64,000 nucleotides of DNA from Streptomyces sp. AC550_RSS872 (GCF_019049285.1 NZ_JAGMUL010000169.1:62001-126000), one strand, 5' to 3'; positions 44,294-53,788 are shown, numbered from the stretch's first letter. The notes: generated by a model not told the origin, from the sequence alone. Made by a program: numbers and translations.

Positions 44294-44301
44294 GGCCCTC
44301 C

Positions 44302-45684
44302 TTGTCCGACCAGCTCCAGGTACTGAATCCGGCCACCGAAGAGGTCATCGCCACCGTCCCCGCCGCCACCGCGGCCGACGTCGACGCCGCCGTCGCACGG
44401 GCCTCGAAGGCGCAGTCCGCATGGGCTGCCCTCGCGCCCGGCGAACGCGCCCGGATGCTGCGCCGGTTCGCCGTCGCCGTCGACGAACACCTCGAAGAAC
44501 TCGCCCGGTTGGAGGTCCGCGAGGCCGGGCACACCGTCGGCAACGCCCGCTGGGAGGCGGGCAACGTCCGCGATCTGCTCGACTACGCGGCCGGGGGAGT
44601 GGAACGGCTGACGGGGCGCCAGATCCCGGTCCCCGGCGGCCTGAACATCACGATCCTCGAACCGCTCGGCGTCGTCGGCGTCATCGCGCCCTGGAACTTC
44701 CCGATGCCGATCGCGGCCTGGGGCACGGCCCCGGCGCTCGCGGCCGGCAACGCGGTCATCCTCAAGCCCGCCGAGACGACCCCGCTGACGGCTCTGCGGC
44801 TGGCGGAGCTGGCCCTGGAGGCGGGGCTTCCCGAGGGGGTCTTCCAGGTGCTGCCCGGCCACGGGCCCGTCGCGGGCAACGCGCTCGTCGAGCACCCGGG
44901 CGTCGCGAAGATCGTCTTCACCGGGTCGACGGCCGTGGGCAAACAGGTGTGGGCGAAGGGCTCGGCGCTCCTCAAGCGCGTCACCCTCGAACTCGGCGGC
45001 AAGAGCCCCAACATCGTCTTCGCCGACGCCGACCTCGAAGCCGCCGCGGCCGCCGCCCCCATGTCCTTCCTCGACAACTCCGGCCAGGACTGCTGCGCCC
45101 GCACCCGCATCCTCGTCCAGCGCTCCGCCTACGACCGCTTCCTCGACCTGCTGGCCCCCGCCATCGAGGCGGTGACGGTCGGCGACCCGGCCGACGAGAA
45201 GACCGACATGGGCCCGCTGATCTCCAAGTCCCAGCTGGAACGGGTGCGTTCGTACGTCGACCAGGGCGCCGAGGGCATCCGCGGCAAGGCACCCGAAGGC
45301 CCCGGCTTCTGGTTCCCGCCGACCGTCCTCACCGGCGTCGACGCACACGCGCGCGTGGCTGTCGAGGAGGTCTTCGGGCCCGTCGCCGTGGTCCTTCCCT
45401 TCGAGGACGAGGCGGAGGCCGTCGCCCTCGCCAACGCCACCGACTACGGCCTCTCCGGCTCCATCTGGACCCGTGACGTCGGCCGTGCCCTGCGCGTCTC
45501 CCAGGCGGTCCGGGCCGGCAACCTGTCCGTCAACTCCCACTCCAGCGTCCGCTACTGGACCCCGTTCGGCGGCTTCAAGCAGTCCGGCATCGGCCGCGAA
45601 CTGGGCCCGGACGCCCTGACCGCCTTCACCGAAACCAAGAACGTCTTCATCAGCACCGAAAGCACGGAAGGCCCCGCACAGTGA
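44302..45684 (+). CDS. Aldehyde dehydrogenase
   Basis: A 460-residue NAD(P)-dependent aldehyde dehydrogenase. The catalytic Cys264 lies in GQDCCARTRI and the general-base Glu in LELGGKSPNIVF. It is somewhat shorter than many family members. The TTG start 8 bases after the ligase stop and the GTGA overlap with the SDR gene show a tight operon. It would oxidise the gamma-glutamyl aldehyde formed from an amine such as ethanolamine or putrescine, next to a hydrolase that later releases the acid. Which aldehyde is used is not told by sequence. Confidence 0.9.
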   Translation: MSDQLQVLNPATEEVIATVPAATAADVDAAVARASKAQSAWAALAPGERARMLRRFAVAVDEHLEELARLEVREAGHTVGNARWEAGNVRDLLDYAAGGVERLTGRQIPVPGGLNITILEPLGVVGVIAPWNFPMPIAAWGTAPALAAGNAVILKPAETTPLTALRLAELALEAGLPEGVFQVLPGHGPVAGNALVEHPGVAKIVFTGSTAVGKQVWAKGSALLKRVTLELGGKSPNIVFADADLEAAAAAAPMSFLDNSGQDCCARTRILVQRSAYDRFLDLLAPAIEAVTVGDPADEKTDMGPLISKSQLERVRSYVDQGAEGIRGKAPEGPGFWFPPTVLTGVDAHARVAVEEVFGPVAVVLPFEDEAEAVALANATDYGLSGSIWTRDVGRALRVSQAVRAGNLSVNSHSSVRYWTPFGGFKQSGIGRELGPDALTAFTETKNVFISTESTEGPAQ

Positions 45685-46463
45685 CCGAAGCAAACGTGTG
45701 CCGTCGCCTCGTCGGCCGTACGGCCGTCATCACCGGAGCCGGCAGCGGCATCGGCCTCGCCACCGCCCGCCGCCTCGCCTCCGAGGGCGCCCACGTCGTC
45801 TGCGGCGACGTCGACGAACAGCGCGGCAAGGCCGCCGCCGAGGAGGTCGGCGGGACCTTCGTCAAGGTCGACGTCACCGACGCCGAGCAGGTCGAGGCGC
45901 TCTTCAGGACGGCGTACGACACCTACGGCAGCGTCGACATCGCCTTCAACAACGCCGGTATCTCGCCGCCCGACGACGACTCCATCCTGGAGACCGGCCT
46001 GGAGGCCTGGAAACGCGTCCAGGAGGTCAACCTCACCTCCGTCTACCTGTGCTGCAAGGCCGCCATCCCCTACATGCGCCGGCAGGGCAAGGGCTCCATC
46101 ATCAACACGGCGTCCTTCGTGGCGAGGATGGGCGCCGCCACGTCCCAGATCTCGTACACGGCCTCCAAGGGCGGCGTCCTCGCCATGTCCCGCGAGCTGG
46201 GCGTCCAGTTCGCCCGCGACGGCATCCGGGTCAACGCCCTGTGCCCGGGCCCGGTCAACACCCCGCTCCTCCAGGAACTGTTCGCCAAGGACCCCGAGCG
46301 CGCCGCACGCCGCCTGGTCCACATCCCGGTCGGCCGCTTCGCCGAGGCCGAGGAGATCGCCGCCGCCGTCGCCTTCCTGGCCAGCGACGACTCCTCCTTC
46401 GTGAACGCCACCGACTTCCTGGTCGACGGCGGAATCTCCGGGGCGTACGTCACGCCGCTGTAG
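45681..46463 (+). CDS. Short-chain dehydrogenase/reductase
   Basis: A 260-residue classical SDR. Cofactor motif TGAGSGIG near residue 15, NNAG near residue 88, catalytic SYTASKGG (Tyr and Lys) near 158-162, and a C-terminal VDGGISGAY. It is the last gene of the amine operon and overlaps ALDH by 4 bases. It would oxidise an alcohol or reduce a ketone of the pathway; for gamma-glutamylethanolamide, oxidation of the alcohol to the aldehyde before ALDH is a reasonable idea. Length and motifs are normal. Confidence 0.9.
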   Translation: MTEANVCRRLVGRTAVITGAGSGIGLATARRLASEGAHVVCGDVDEQRGKAAAEEVGGTFVKVDVTDAEQVEALFRTAYDTYGSVDIAFNNAGISPPDDDSILETGLEAWKRVQEVNLTSVYLCCKAAIPYMRRQGKGSIINTASFVARMGAATSQISYTASKGGVLAMSRELGVQFARDGIRVNALCPGPVNTPLLQELFAKDPERAARRLVHIPVGRFAEAEEIAAAVAFLASDDSSFVNATDFLVDGGISGAYVTPL

Positions 46464-46483
46464 GCCGCCCTACAGTGGCCGGA

Positions 46484-47398
46484 ATGAGCAGCACTCCTCC
46501 GCCCGGCTGGTACCGCGACCCCAAGGCCCCGCATCTGGAGCGCTGGTGGGACGGAACGGCCTGGACCGAGCACCGGCGCGCTCCCGAACCCTCGGGACCG
46601 CCGGTGCCCGGGCCGTCTGCGGGGCCGCCGTCCGCCGGTGATGCCGCGGGGCGGCGGTCCAAGGTCGTCGCTCTCACCGCCGCCGGAGCCGTCCTGGTCA
46701 CCGCGATCGTCACCGGCGCGATCGTGCTCGGCAAGGACGACGGCGCGGAGGTGACCACCGCACCCACCCTCGCGGCCTCGGAGTCCACCTCCCGCGAGCC
46801 GAGCACCGACACACCCACCCCGACCCCGACCCCCACCCCGTCGGAGTCCACCTCGGAGCCCTCCGACGAGGACCCGGCCGTCGTCGTGGACCAGCTCAAC
46901 GGCATCACCCTGCCGTTGCTCACCGGCTGGGTCAGACCGCGCGGCCTCGCCGAGGCCGACGTCCTCATGACCACCGACGGCACTTACGACTGCCCCGCCG
47001 ACTTCGGCTTCTGCCGGCACGGCAAGGTCATCTCCCGCACGGCGAGCACGGACGACGGGACCTCCCCGGAGGCCCTCGCCAAGGCCGACATCCAGGACGC
47101 GGCCGACGAGGCCTACGACCGCGACAGCGTCGGCCGGCGCCCCTTCGGCGGCATCAGGTCCCACGAGGTCGTCAAGTCCGGACCGGCACAGGTGGCGGGC
47201 CGCGCCGGGTACTACGTGCGCTGGCGGGTCAGGACGGCCGAGGGACCCGGCGGATACGTCCAGTCACTCGCCTTCCCGTCCCGCGTCGGCACGGAGGCGC
47301 CGGTCGTCGTCCGCTACGTCTTCGACGCGGGCGAGGACGGGCCGCCCCTGGCCGACATGGACCGCCTGACCAAGGGCATCCGGTCCACGTCGGACTGA
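46484..47398 (+). CDS. DUF2510 membrane-anchored protein
   Basis: A 304-residue protein with an N-terminal DUF2510 motif (PPGWYRDPKAPHLERWWDGTAWTEH, residues 5-29), a membrane helix (VVALTAAGAVLVTAIVTGAIVL), a low-complexity Thr/Pro/Ser linker (TDTPTPTPTPTPSES) and an outer domain of about 170 residues. The outer domain has two close Cys residues (CPADFGFC). The function is unknown. It starts 20 bases after the SDR stop and may share its transcript, but nothing else ties it to the amine pathway. Confidence 0.8.
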   Translation: MSSTPPPGWYRDPKAPHLERWWDGTAWTEHRRAPEPSGPPVPGPSAGPPSAGDAAGRRSKVVALTAAGAVLVTAIVTGAIVLGKDDGAEVTTAPTLAASESTSREPSTDTPTPTPTPTPSESTSEPSDEDPAVVVDQLNGITLPLLTGWVRPRGLAEADVLMTTDGTYDCPADFGFCRHGKVISRTASTDDGTSPEALAKADIQDAADEAYDRDSVGRRPFGGIRSHEVVKSGPAQVAGRAGYYVRWRVRTAEGPGGYVQSLAFPSRVGTEAPVVVRYVFDAGEDGPPLADMDRLTKGIRSTSD

Positions 47399-47420
47399 GC
47401 GACGGGACCGGACCGGACCG

Positions 47421-47456
47421 GGCTATCGGGCTACCGGGCTACCGGGCTACCGGGCT
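47421..47456. repeat. 8 bp tandem repeat GGCTACCG
   Basis: About four and a half units of GGCT(A/A)(C/T)CG lie between two convergent genes; the last unit runs into the stop codon of the minus-strand gene. A short GGACC repeat precedes it. Confidence 0.85.
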
Positions 47457-48657
47457 AGAGGAACGTGTGGCCCTCGCCCCGGTACGTCGGTACGGCCCCC
47501 GTCACCGAGTCGCCCTCGACGAGATGCAGCGTGTCGAACCGCTCGCACAGCTCACCGGCCTTGGCGTGCCGGAACCACACCTTGTCGCCGAGCAGCAGAT
47601 CGTCGGCCGGGGAACCCATCAGCGGCGTCTGCACCTCGCCGGGCCCCTCCTGGGGGTCGTACCGAAGCCCCTCCGGCAGATACGGCACCGGCAGCCGGTC
47701 GGGTCCCGCCGCGCCCGAGGCCGGATACCCGCCCCCGAGGACGGTCACCACCCCGACCCCCGGCCGGCGCACGACGGGCTGGGCGAACAGCGCGGCCGGA
47801 CGCCCGCTGAAGGACGTGTAGTTGTCGAACAGCCGCGGCACATACAGCCCCGACCCGGCCCCGATCTCCGTCACACAGTCCTCGGCGGCCGTGAACTGCA
47901 CACTGCCCGTCCCGCCACCGTTGACGAACTCGAGACCCGGCGCCACGGCCCGGACGGCCCGCACCACCTCGGCCCGCCGCTCGGCGAGTTCCCGGCGGGC
48001 GGCGGCCTGCATCAGCCGCACGGCACGCGACCGCAACGGCCGCCCCGCCACGGAGTCCCCGACCCCGGCGATATGGCCCTCGTACGCCATGATCCCGACC
48101 AGCTCGAACCCCGGCCGCCCGGCGACGAACCGGGCCATGTCGGCGACCTGCACGGGGGAGTGCAGCGGCGAACGCCGGGCGCCGACGCGTACCCGCCCGC
48201 CGAGCAGCTTCAGCGAGGTGTCCAACTCCAGGCAGACCCGCACCACTTCTCGCCCGCCGTCCCGGGCCTCGTCGATGAGCCGGAGCTGCGCCGGGTCGTC
48301 GATCATCACGGTGACGGCGGAGGCGAGCTTGGGATCACTGGTCAGCTCGGCGAACCCGGCCTTGTCGGCGGACGGATAGGCGAGCAGGACGTCGTCGAAG
48401 CCGGACCGTGCCAGCCACAGGGACTCGGCGAGGGTGAAGGACATGATCCCCGCGAACCCGTCCTTCGCGAGGACGCGTTCCAGCAGGGCTCGGGAGCGTA
48501 CGGACTTGCTGGCGACGCGAATCGGCTTCCCGCCGGCCCGGCGGAGCAGGTCGTCCGCGTTGGCGTCGAAGGCGTCCAGGTCCACGATCGCGAGAGGGGC
48601 GTCGAGATGGGCGGTGGCCCGGTCGTAACGGGCCCGGTCGGCGGCGCGCGCAGTCAT
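47455..48657 (-). CDS. PLP-dependent amino acid deaminase/aldolase-like protein
   Basis: A 400-residue protein of the alanine-racemase fold type III group (D-serine deaminase-like or D-threonine aldolase-like). The likely PLP-lysine is in IRVASKSVRS (about residue 51), followed by the barrel and a C-terminal metal-binding domain with HAKAGE and LVEGD near the end. It could remove ammonia from, or cleave, D-hydroxy amino acids. It is convergent with the DUF2510 gene and its stop codon lies in a short repeat. Substrate not known. Confidence 0.8.
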   Translation of the reverse strand: MTARAADRARYDRATAHLDAPLAIVDLDAFDANADDLLRRAGGKPIRVASKSVRSRALLERVLAKDGFAGIMSFTLAESLWLARSGFDDVLLAYPSADKAGFAELTSDPKLASAVTVMIDDPAQLRLIDEARDGGREVVRVCLELDTSLKLLGGRVRVGARRSPLHSPVQVADMARFVAGRPGFELVGIMAYEGHIAGVGDSVAGRPLRSRAVRLMQAAARRELAERRAEVVRAVRAVAPGLEFVNGGGTGSVQFTAAEDCVTEIGAGSGLYVPRLFDNYTSFSGRPAALFAQPVVRRPGVGVVTVLGGGYPASGAAGPDRLPVPYLPEGLRYDPQEGPGEVQTPLMGSPADDLLLGDKVWFRHAKAGELCERFDTLHLVEGDSVTGAVPTYRGEGHTFL

Positions 48658-48935
48658 GAACGAAGCCTCCCATGCAGGATTACCGCAGGGTAGGGGGATG
48701 TTCCGGGCAGATGCACACGGGGTCCCGGACTGGTTCCCGTTCGCCCAGGATCAACCCGTAGAGTGACGCGCACGCATGTGGGGAACGTTCCCGGGCGCAC
48801 AGTCGCCGGGATGACGCTTCTCCTGTGCGGGTATGCGTGCCTGGTCGGAGGAGTCCGTGCCGGGCCGGGGCAGGCAACACGGAACGACGGCCCGCGGACG
48901 GGATCGGGCCCGGGACATGAGGAAACGGGGGGTGC

Positions 48936-50714
48936 ATGAGCACGGAAGCGCGGCGCGCCCCCATCCCCCCACGTCCGGCGACACCCCCGCCCCCTTCCGC
49001 CCCGCCCCGCCCCACGGTCCCGCCGAGACCCGCGGAGCCGCCGAGGGCCGACGACGCCCAGGGTGAGCAGACGGACGCCCCCGGGACACGTGCCCCACGG
49101 ACCCCCGGCGACGCTCCCCGGACGACCGGCCCCGGTCACCCCGGCTCCGCCTCCTCCGGTGCGCAGCCTCTCCCTGACCTGCGTGTCCCGGCCTCGGGAG
49201 ACAGTCCCCCCACGGCCCCGCCGCCCCGGGCCTCGGCCCGCTTCCCGGACACGCCGCCCACGGCGGGTTACCCGGAGAGTGGCGGTTCGTTGCACCGCGA
49301 GAACGCCGGCCGGACCGCAACCGGCGCCACCCCGCCCCGCCCGGCCGACCGGCCCGCGACTCCCCGCCGTACGAACGCCCCCGCCGAGACCGCGGCCGAG
49401 ACCACCTTCCGTCTCCGCCCCATCCGGACGGAGCCGTCCCGCGAGCCCGGCAACCCCCCGTCGACCCCAGGGAGCCCGGCGGGCACGCCCCCCGGCACGG
49501 GCGCCGCCCACGGTTCGCCGGGCACACCGCCCCAGCCGGGCTCAGGCCGCCCGGCACAGGGCTCCGCCGGCCCACCCCGGCAGTCGGGCTCCGAGCCCGC
49601 ACAGGGCTCCGCCGGCCTGCCCTGGCAGTCGGGCTCCGGGCCCGCACAGCGTTCCGCCGGTACGCCCCCGCAGTCGGCCGGTGGAGCCGGCCAGAGCGCT
49701 GTAGGCATGCCCCCGAAGCCGCCCAGCCACTCCGGCGCCGCCCCCGCTCAGCGCCCCGCCTCCGTCCCGCTGCCGCCACAGCGCCCCATGCCCGAGCCCT
49801 CCGCCGACGGCCACGGCTCCGCCGCGTTCGCCCCTGACCCGTCGTTGTCCTGGAGCGCCCCGATGGCGCCGGGCGGGGCGCCGGGAGCCGGGCGGCCCGT
49901 CGTGTCGTTCGGTCAGCCCGAGGGGTACGACGAGCAGACGCGCCCGCGGCCCCTGGGCGTGCGGATCCCCCCGCGGCTCGCCGCGGCGGCCGCCTGTGTC
50001 GTGCTCGGGCTGGGACTCATCGGCGGGGCCGTGACCGGGAGTTGGCTGATCGGCGACTCGGGCGACGGCGACGCGCAGGACACCTTCGCCACGGCCGGAA
50101 GCCTGTGGCACAGCATCCCCGTCGACCGGCTGTTCCCGCCCACCGTCACCGGGCAGGGCGCGGGCCCCGGCGGCGCCGACCGGATCTGGACGCGGATCGC
50201 CGTCGCCCCGGACACCGGCTGCGCGCACGCCTTCGACCCACTGCTGCGCAGGGCCCTCGCTCCCGTCGGCTGCCAGCGCCTCCTGCGCGCCACCTACACC
50301 GACGCCACCCGGAGCTACGTCACCACCGTCGGCCTGCTCTTCACCACCGCCGACGCCGCCGGGATGCGCTCGTTCGACACCAGCTTCACCAAGGAGGGCC
50401 TCGACCGCCGTACGGATCTGATGCCCCGCCCCTACTCGTCGAAGGGCACCCTGGCCGCCGGATTCGGCGACGAACAGCGCGCCTCCTGGACCCTCTCCGT
50501 CCTCACCGACGCCCCCGTCGTCGTCTACGCCGTCTCCGGCTGGGCCGACGGCCGTACCGTCGACGAGCCCGAGCCCGCCGAGGAGGCCATGAAGCCGGGC
50601 GCCACCACGTCCGTGGCCCAGGCCGGCCTCGGCCACGAGGCGCAGGGTCTCGCCGACCGCGTCGAACGCGCCCTGCGCAAGAACGTCGGCCCGTCCACGG
50701 AGCAGTCGTCGTGA
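48936..50714 (+). CDS. Proline-rich single-pass membrane protein
   Basis: A 592-residue protein. The first 350 or so residues are disordered, rich in Pro, Ala, Gly, Arg and Ser, with repeats of about 18 residues of the PAQGSAG-PRQSGSE type (residues 200-255). A membrane helix (AAAAACVVLGLGLIGGAVTG) at about 350-370 is followed by an outer domain of about 210 residues with two Cys residues. The start is ATG at 48936. The mycosin-like gene overlaps its stop by 4 bases, so the two are coupled and likely act together at the membrane. Not otherwise recognised. Confidence 0.8.
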   Translation: MSTEARRAPIPPRPATPPPPSAPPRPTVPPRPAEPPRADDAQGEQTDAPGTRAPRTPGDAPRTTGPGHPGSASSGAQPLPDLRVPASGDSPPTAPPPRASARFPDTPPTAGYPESGGSLHRENAGRTATGATPPRPADRPATPRRTNAPAETAAETTFRLRPIRTEPSREPGNPPSTPGSPAGTPPGTGAAHGSPGTPPQPGSGRPAQGSAGPPRQSGSEPAQGSAGLPWQSGSGPAQRSAGTPPQSAGGAGQSAVGMPPKPPSHSGAAPAQRPASVPLPPQRPMPEPSADGHGSAAFAPDPSLSWSAPMAPGGAPGAGRPVVSFGQPEGYDEQTRPRPLGVRIPPRLAAAAACVVLGLGLIGGAVTGSWLIGDSGDGDAQDTFATAGSLWHSIPVDRLFPPTVTGQGAGPGGADRIWTRIAVAPDTGCAHAFDPLLRRALAPVGCQRLLRATYTDATRSYVTTVGLLFTTADAAGMRSFDTSFTKEGLDRRTDLMPRPYSSKGTLAAGFGDEQRASWTLSVLTDAPVVVYAVSGWADGRTVDEPEPAEEAMKPGATTSVAQAGLGHEAQGLADRVERALRKNVGPSTEQSS

Positions 50715-51898
50715 CCAGTGCTGTGAAGACCTCCATGGCCCGGCGGACCGGCCCTCTCGCCGTCCTCCTCGGCGCCTGCCTCGCCGTCCTGCCGTCCACC
50801 GCCGCGCACGCCGACTCCATACGCGCCCAGCAGTGGACCCTGGACGCCATGCGTACCGACGAGGCCTGGCAGACCACCAAGGGCAAGGGCGTCACCGTCG
50901 CCGTCCTCGACACCGGCGTCGAGGCCGACCACCCCGACCTCGTCGGCAACGTCCTCGAAGGCAAGGACATGGTCGGCTTCGGAGCCGAGCGCGGCGACCG
51001 CGCCTGGGCCCGGCACGGCACCGCGATGGCCGGCATCATCGCCGGCCACGGACACGGCGCCGGAGGCGGCGACGGCGTCATGGGCATCGCCCCCGAGGCG
51101 AAGATCCTCCCCGTCCGCGTCATCCTCGAGGACGGCGACCGCTCCCGCGCCAGGGCCCGCAGCACCCGCGGCAACGCCCTCGCCGAAGGCATCCGCTGGG
51201 CTGCGGACCACGGCGCCGACGTCATCAACCTCTCCCTCGGCGACGACTCCAAGTCCGCCCACCCCGAAGCGGGCGAGGACGAGGCCGTGCAGTACGCCCT
51301 GAAGAAGGGAGCCGTCGTTGTCGCCTCGGCCGGAAACGGCGGTGAGAAGGGCGACCACATCTCCTTCCCGGCCGCCTACCCGGGCGTCATCGCCGCGACC
51401 GCCGTCGACAAGTTCGGCACCCGCGCCTCCTTCTCCACCCGCCGCTGGTACGCCACGGTCAGCGCCCCCGGCGTCGACGTCGTCATCGCGGACCCCGACC
51501 ACAAGTACTACAAGGGCTGGGGCACGAGCGCCGCGGCCGCCTTCGTCTCCGGGGCGGTGGCCCTGGTCAAGGCCGCCCATCCCGGCCTGACCCCGGCCCA
51601 GATCAAGAAGCTCCTGGAGGACACGGCGCGCAACGCCCCGGCCGACGGCCGCGACGACTCCCGCGGCTACGGCTTCATCGACCCGGCCGCGGCCATCGAG
51701 AAGGCCTCCCGCCTGAAACGGGAGAACCTGGAGCCGGCGGGGTACGGCGAGGAGTACTTCGGCTCGGGCCCCGACGCCGCCAAGTCGGATGACGACACGA
51801 CGAGTTGGACGGCCCCGCTGGCGGGAGGCGCCGGCGCCCTCCTGCTGGTGTGGGCGGTCGTCCTGTGGCGCGGCCGCCGCGGACGCCACGACTTCTGA
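50711..51898 (+). CDS. Mycosin-like S8 serine protease
   Basis: A 395-residue subtilisin-family protease of mycosin type. It has an N-terminal signal peptide (LAVLLGACLAVLPSTAAHA), catalytic Asp67 (AVLDTGVEADH), His102 (RHGTAMAGIIAGHG), Ser273 (GTSAAAAFVSG), and a C-terminal membrane helix (LAGGAGALLLVWAVVLW) with a basic end. Mycosins are the proteases of type VII secretion systems. No ESX core genes (EccC, Esx) lie here, so it may be a stand-alone homologue. It is coupled to the Pro-rich protein. Confidence 0.9.
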   Translation: MTSAVKTSMARRTGPLAVLLGACLAVLPSTAAHADSIRAQQWTLDAMRTDEAWQTTKGKGVTVAVLDTGVEADHPDLVGNVLEGKDMVGFGAERGDRAWARHGTAMAGIIAGHGHGAGGGDGVMGIAPEAKILPVRVILEDGDRSRARARSTRGNALAEGIRWAADHGADVINLSLGDDSKSAHPEAGEDEAVQYALKKGAVVVASAGNGGEKGDHISFPAAYPGVIAATAVDKFGTRASFSTRRWYATVSAPGVDVVIADPDHKYYKGWGTSAAAAFVSGAVALVKAAHPGLTPAQIKKLLEDTARNAPADGRDDSRGYGFIDPAAAIEKASRLKRENLEPAGYGEEYFGSGPDAAKSDDDTTSWTAPLAGGAGALLLVWAVVLWRGRRGRHDF

Positions 51899-51916
51899 CG
51901 ACCGGGACAGGACCCG

Positions 51917-52906
51917 CTACGACACGGCCGTGGCGGCCACAGACGCGGTGGGGGTGGTGGCCACGGACGCGTCCTGCCCGGCGAGCAGCGACACCGCCGC
52001 CACCGCCGCCGCCTCGACCAGCGCGATCCCCTCCGCCTGCGTCGCGTTGCCGTCCGACAGGACGGCCACCAGACAGTCCCGGCCGTCGACCGCCACCCGC
52101 CCGACGCTGTTGATGTCCCACAGCCCCGTCGCCGTACGCGGCAGCCACCCGTTCTTCAACGCCCACCCGGACCCGTCGCCCGCCGCCGACACCCCCCACC
52201 GCTGCCCTGCCGCGATCCGTCCCATCAGCCCGCTCAGATACGCCCGCGAGTCCTCGCTCAGCTCCGAGTCCTCCCCGAACACCTGCCGCAACAGCCGGAG
52301 TTGATCGACCGCGGTGGTCTGCGTCAGCCCCCACAACATCCCGTCGCCGCCCTCGGTCCGCGTGAGCCCGAGACGCTCGTTCGCGGCGTCCAGCCCTTGG
52401 GCCTGCCCGATCGCCCGCCACAGCTCCGACGCGGAGGCGTTGTCGCTGTCCTCGATCATCGCGGTCGCGTACGCCCTCTCCGCCGCCGTCAGCCGCCGCC
52501 CCGCGTCCTGCGCCTGAAGCAGCAGGGCCGCCAGGATGTCGACCTTGACGATGCTCGCCGTGTCGAAGGCCCGGTCCCCGTACGAGGCGCTCGCACCGGA
52601 CGCCAGGTCCAGCACCGCCACCGACACCTCGACGCCCTCGGGGACCTCCACCCCCTCCAGGGCCGTCGCCAGCAGCCCGTCGCGGTCCACCGCCGGCCGC
52701 GCCACAGACTCCACCGAAACCTCCTCGCTCGGCGACGGCGTCACCGCCGCCGACGACGATACGGCGCTCGTCCCGGCGTGCGCCCGGGCCTGGACGTACA
52801 CCGTCCCGGCGGCCGTGGCGCCCACGACGGCGACCGCGGCGAGGGCCCCGTACACCAGCGAGCGGCTTGCGGACGGACGAGTGCGGCGGGCTCTGGAGGA
52901 CTCCAT
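51917..52906 (-). CDS. Serine hydrolase of the class A beta-lactamase fold
   Basis: A 329-residue protein with an N-terminal membrane anchor (SLVYGALAAVAVVGATAAGTVYV). Key sites are S118-IVK121 (SxxK) and S154DN156 (SDN). The third motif is K251-N252-G253, not the KTG usual in beta-lactamases. It could be an outer-face beta-lactamase-like hydrolase or a peptidase; lactamase activity is not implied. It is convergent with the mycosin gene by 18 bases. A class A Glu166 equivalent was not located. Confidence 0.8.
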   Translation of the reverse strand: MESSRARRTRPSASRSLVYGALAAVAVVGATAAGTVYVQARAHAGTSAVSSSAAVTPSPSEEVSVESVARPAVDRDGLLATALEGVEVPEGVEVSVAVLDLASGASASYGDRAFDTASIVKVDILAALLLQAQDAGRRLTAAERAYATAMIEDSDNASASELWRAIGQAQGLDAANERLGLTRTEGGDGMLWGLTQTTAVDQLRLLRQVFGEDSELSEDSRAYLSGLMGRIAAGQRWGVSAAGDGSGWALKNGWLPRTATGLWDINSVGRVAVDGRDCLVAVLSDGNATQAEGIALVEAAAVAAVSLLAGQDASVATTPTASVAATAVS

Positions 52907-53055
52907 GCCGCGATCGTCGGGGCGGCGACTGTGCGGGTCGTTAGGCGGACGTTAGATGTGCGTCAGGGAAATCCGAGATTCCGGTGAAACGCGTCACAGC
53001 CCGGTTTCCAGGCCCGCACAAGCACAGCAGCATCCCCCCGATAGGGTCGGTGACC

Positions 53056-53787
53056 GTGGCGAACAAGAACATTCCCGACTCTCCCTTCTCCGACGACGAC
53101 GGCTCCGCCTCCCCCCGGCTGAGCGCCGCGCTCGCCGCCTGGGCCGAGGACCGCACCGCCGAAGGCCCGGTCCTGGAGGCCCTCAAGGAGGCCCGGCTGC
53201 TCGTCCCCGTCGTGGCCGTGCTCGGCGAGGTCGAGGAGGACGAGAACGGGCTGCGCCGCGAGAAGACCAGCGACATGGCCGTACCGACCCTGAAGGCCGG
53301 CGACCGCATCGCCCTGCCCGCCTTCACGTCCACCGAGTCGCTCGCCCGCTGGGACCCGGCGGCCCGCCCCGTCGCCGTACCCCTGCACCAGGCCCTCCAG
53401 GCCGCTGCGCACGAGAAGGCGGACACGGTCGTGCTGGACCTGGCCGGTCCGGTGCCGTACGAGCTGACGGGCCGCGCGCTGCTCGCGCTGGCCGAGGGCC
53501 GGACCACCACCGACCCGCTGGCCGACCCGGCCGTACGGGAGGCGGTGCGGGCCGCGGTGGCCGCCGAGTCCGCCGTGCTCAGCGCCCACCTCGGGCCCGG
53601 ACAGGCCGACGGCACCCTCGCCCTCGTCCTCGACGGGTCCGCCGTACCCGCCCGGGCCGCCCGCTCGGTCGCCGAGCGGCTCGCCGCCGACGAAACACTG
53701 AGGGCCCGCCTGGTGCGCGGTCTCGACCTGGCACTGCTGCCGGCCGGGACGACGCCTCCGGGCGAGCCCCTGTACGTACGCGGATGA
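53056..53787 (+). CDS. SseB-family protein
   Basis: A 243-residue cytoplasmic protein with an N-terminal SseB domain (LSAALAAWAEDRTAEGPVLEALKEARLLVPVVAVLGE and DMAVPTLKAGDRIALPAFTSTESLARW). The C-terminal part is less clear. GTG at 53056 (after a GTG at 53050) with GGTCGGTGACC upstream gives VANKNIPDSPFSDDDGSA. The usual role of this family in actinobacteria is unknown. Neighbours DUF1844 and infC are conserved beside it in Streptomyces as I recall. Confidence 0.82.
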   Translation: MANKNIPDSPFSDDDGSASPRLSAALAAWAEDRTAEGPVLEALKEARLLVPVVAVLGEVEEDENGLRREKTSDMAVPTLKAGDRIALPAFTSTESLARWDPAARPVAVPLHQALQAAAHEKADTVVLDLAGPVPYELTGRALLALAEGRTTTDPLADPAVREAVRAAVAAESAVLSAHLGPGQADGTLALVLDGSAVPARAARSVAERLAADETLRARLVRGLDLALLPAGTTPPGEPLYVRG

Positions 53788-53788
53788 A

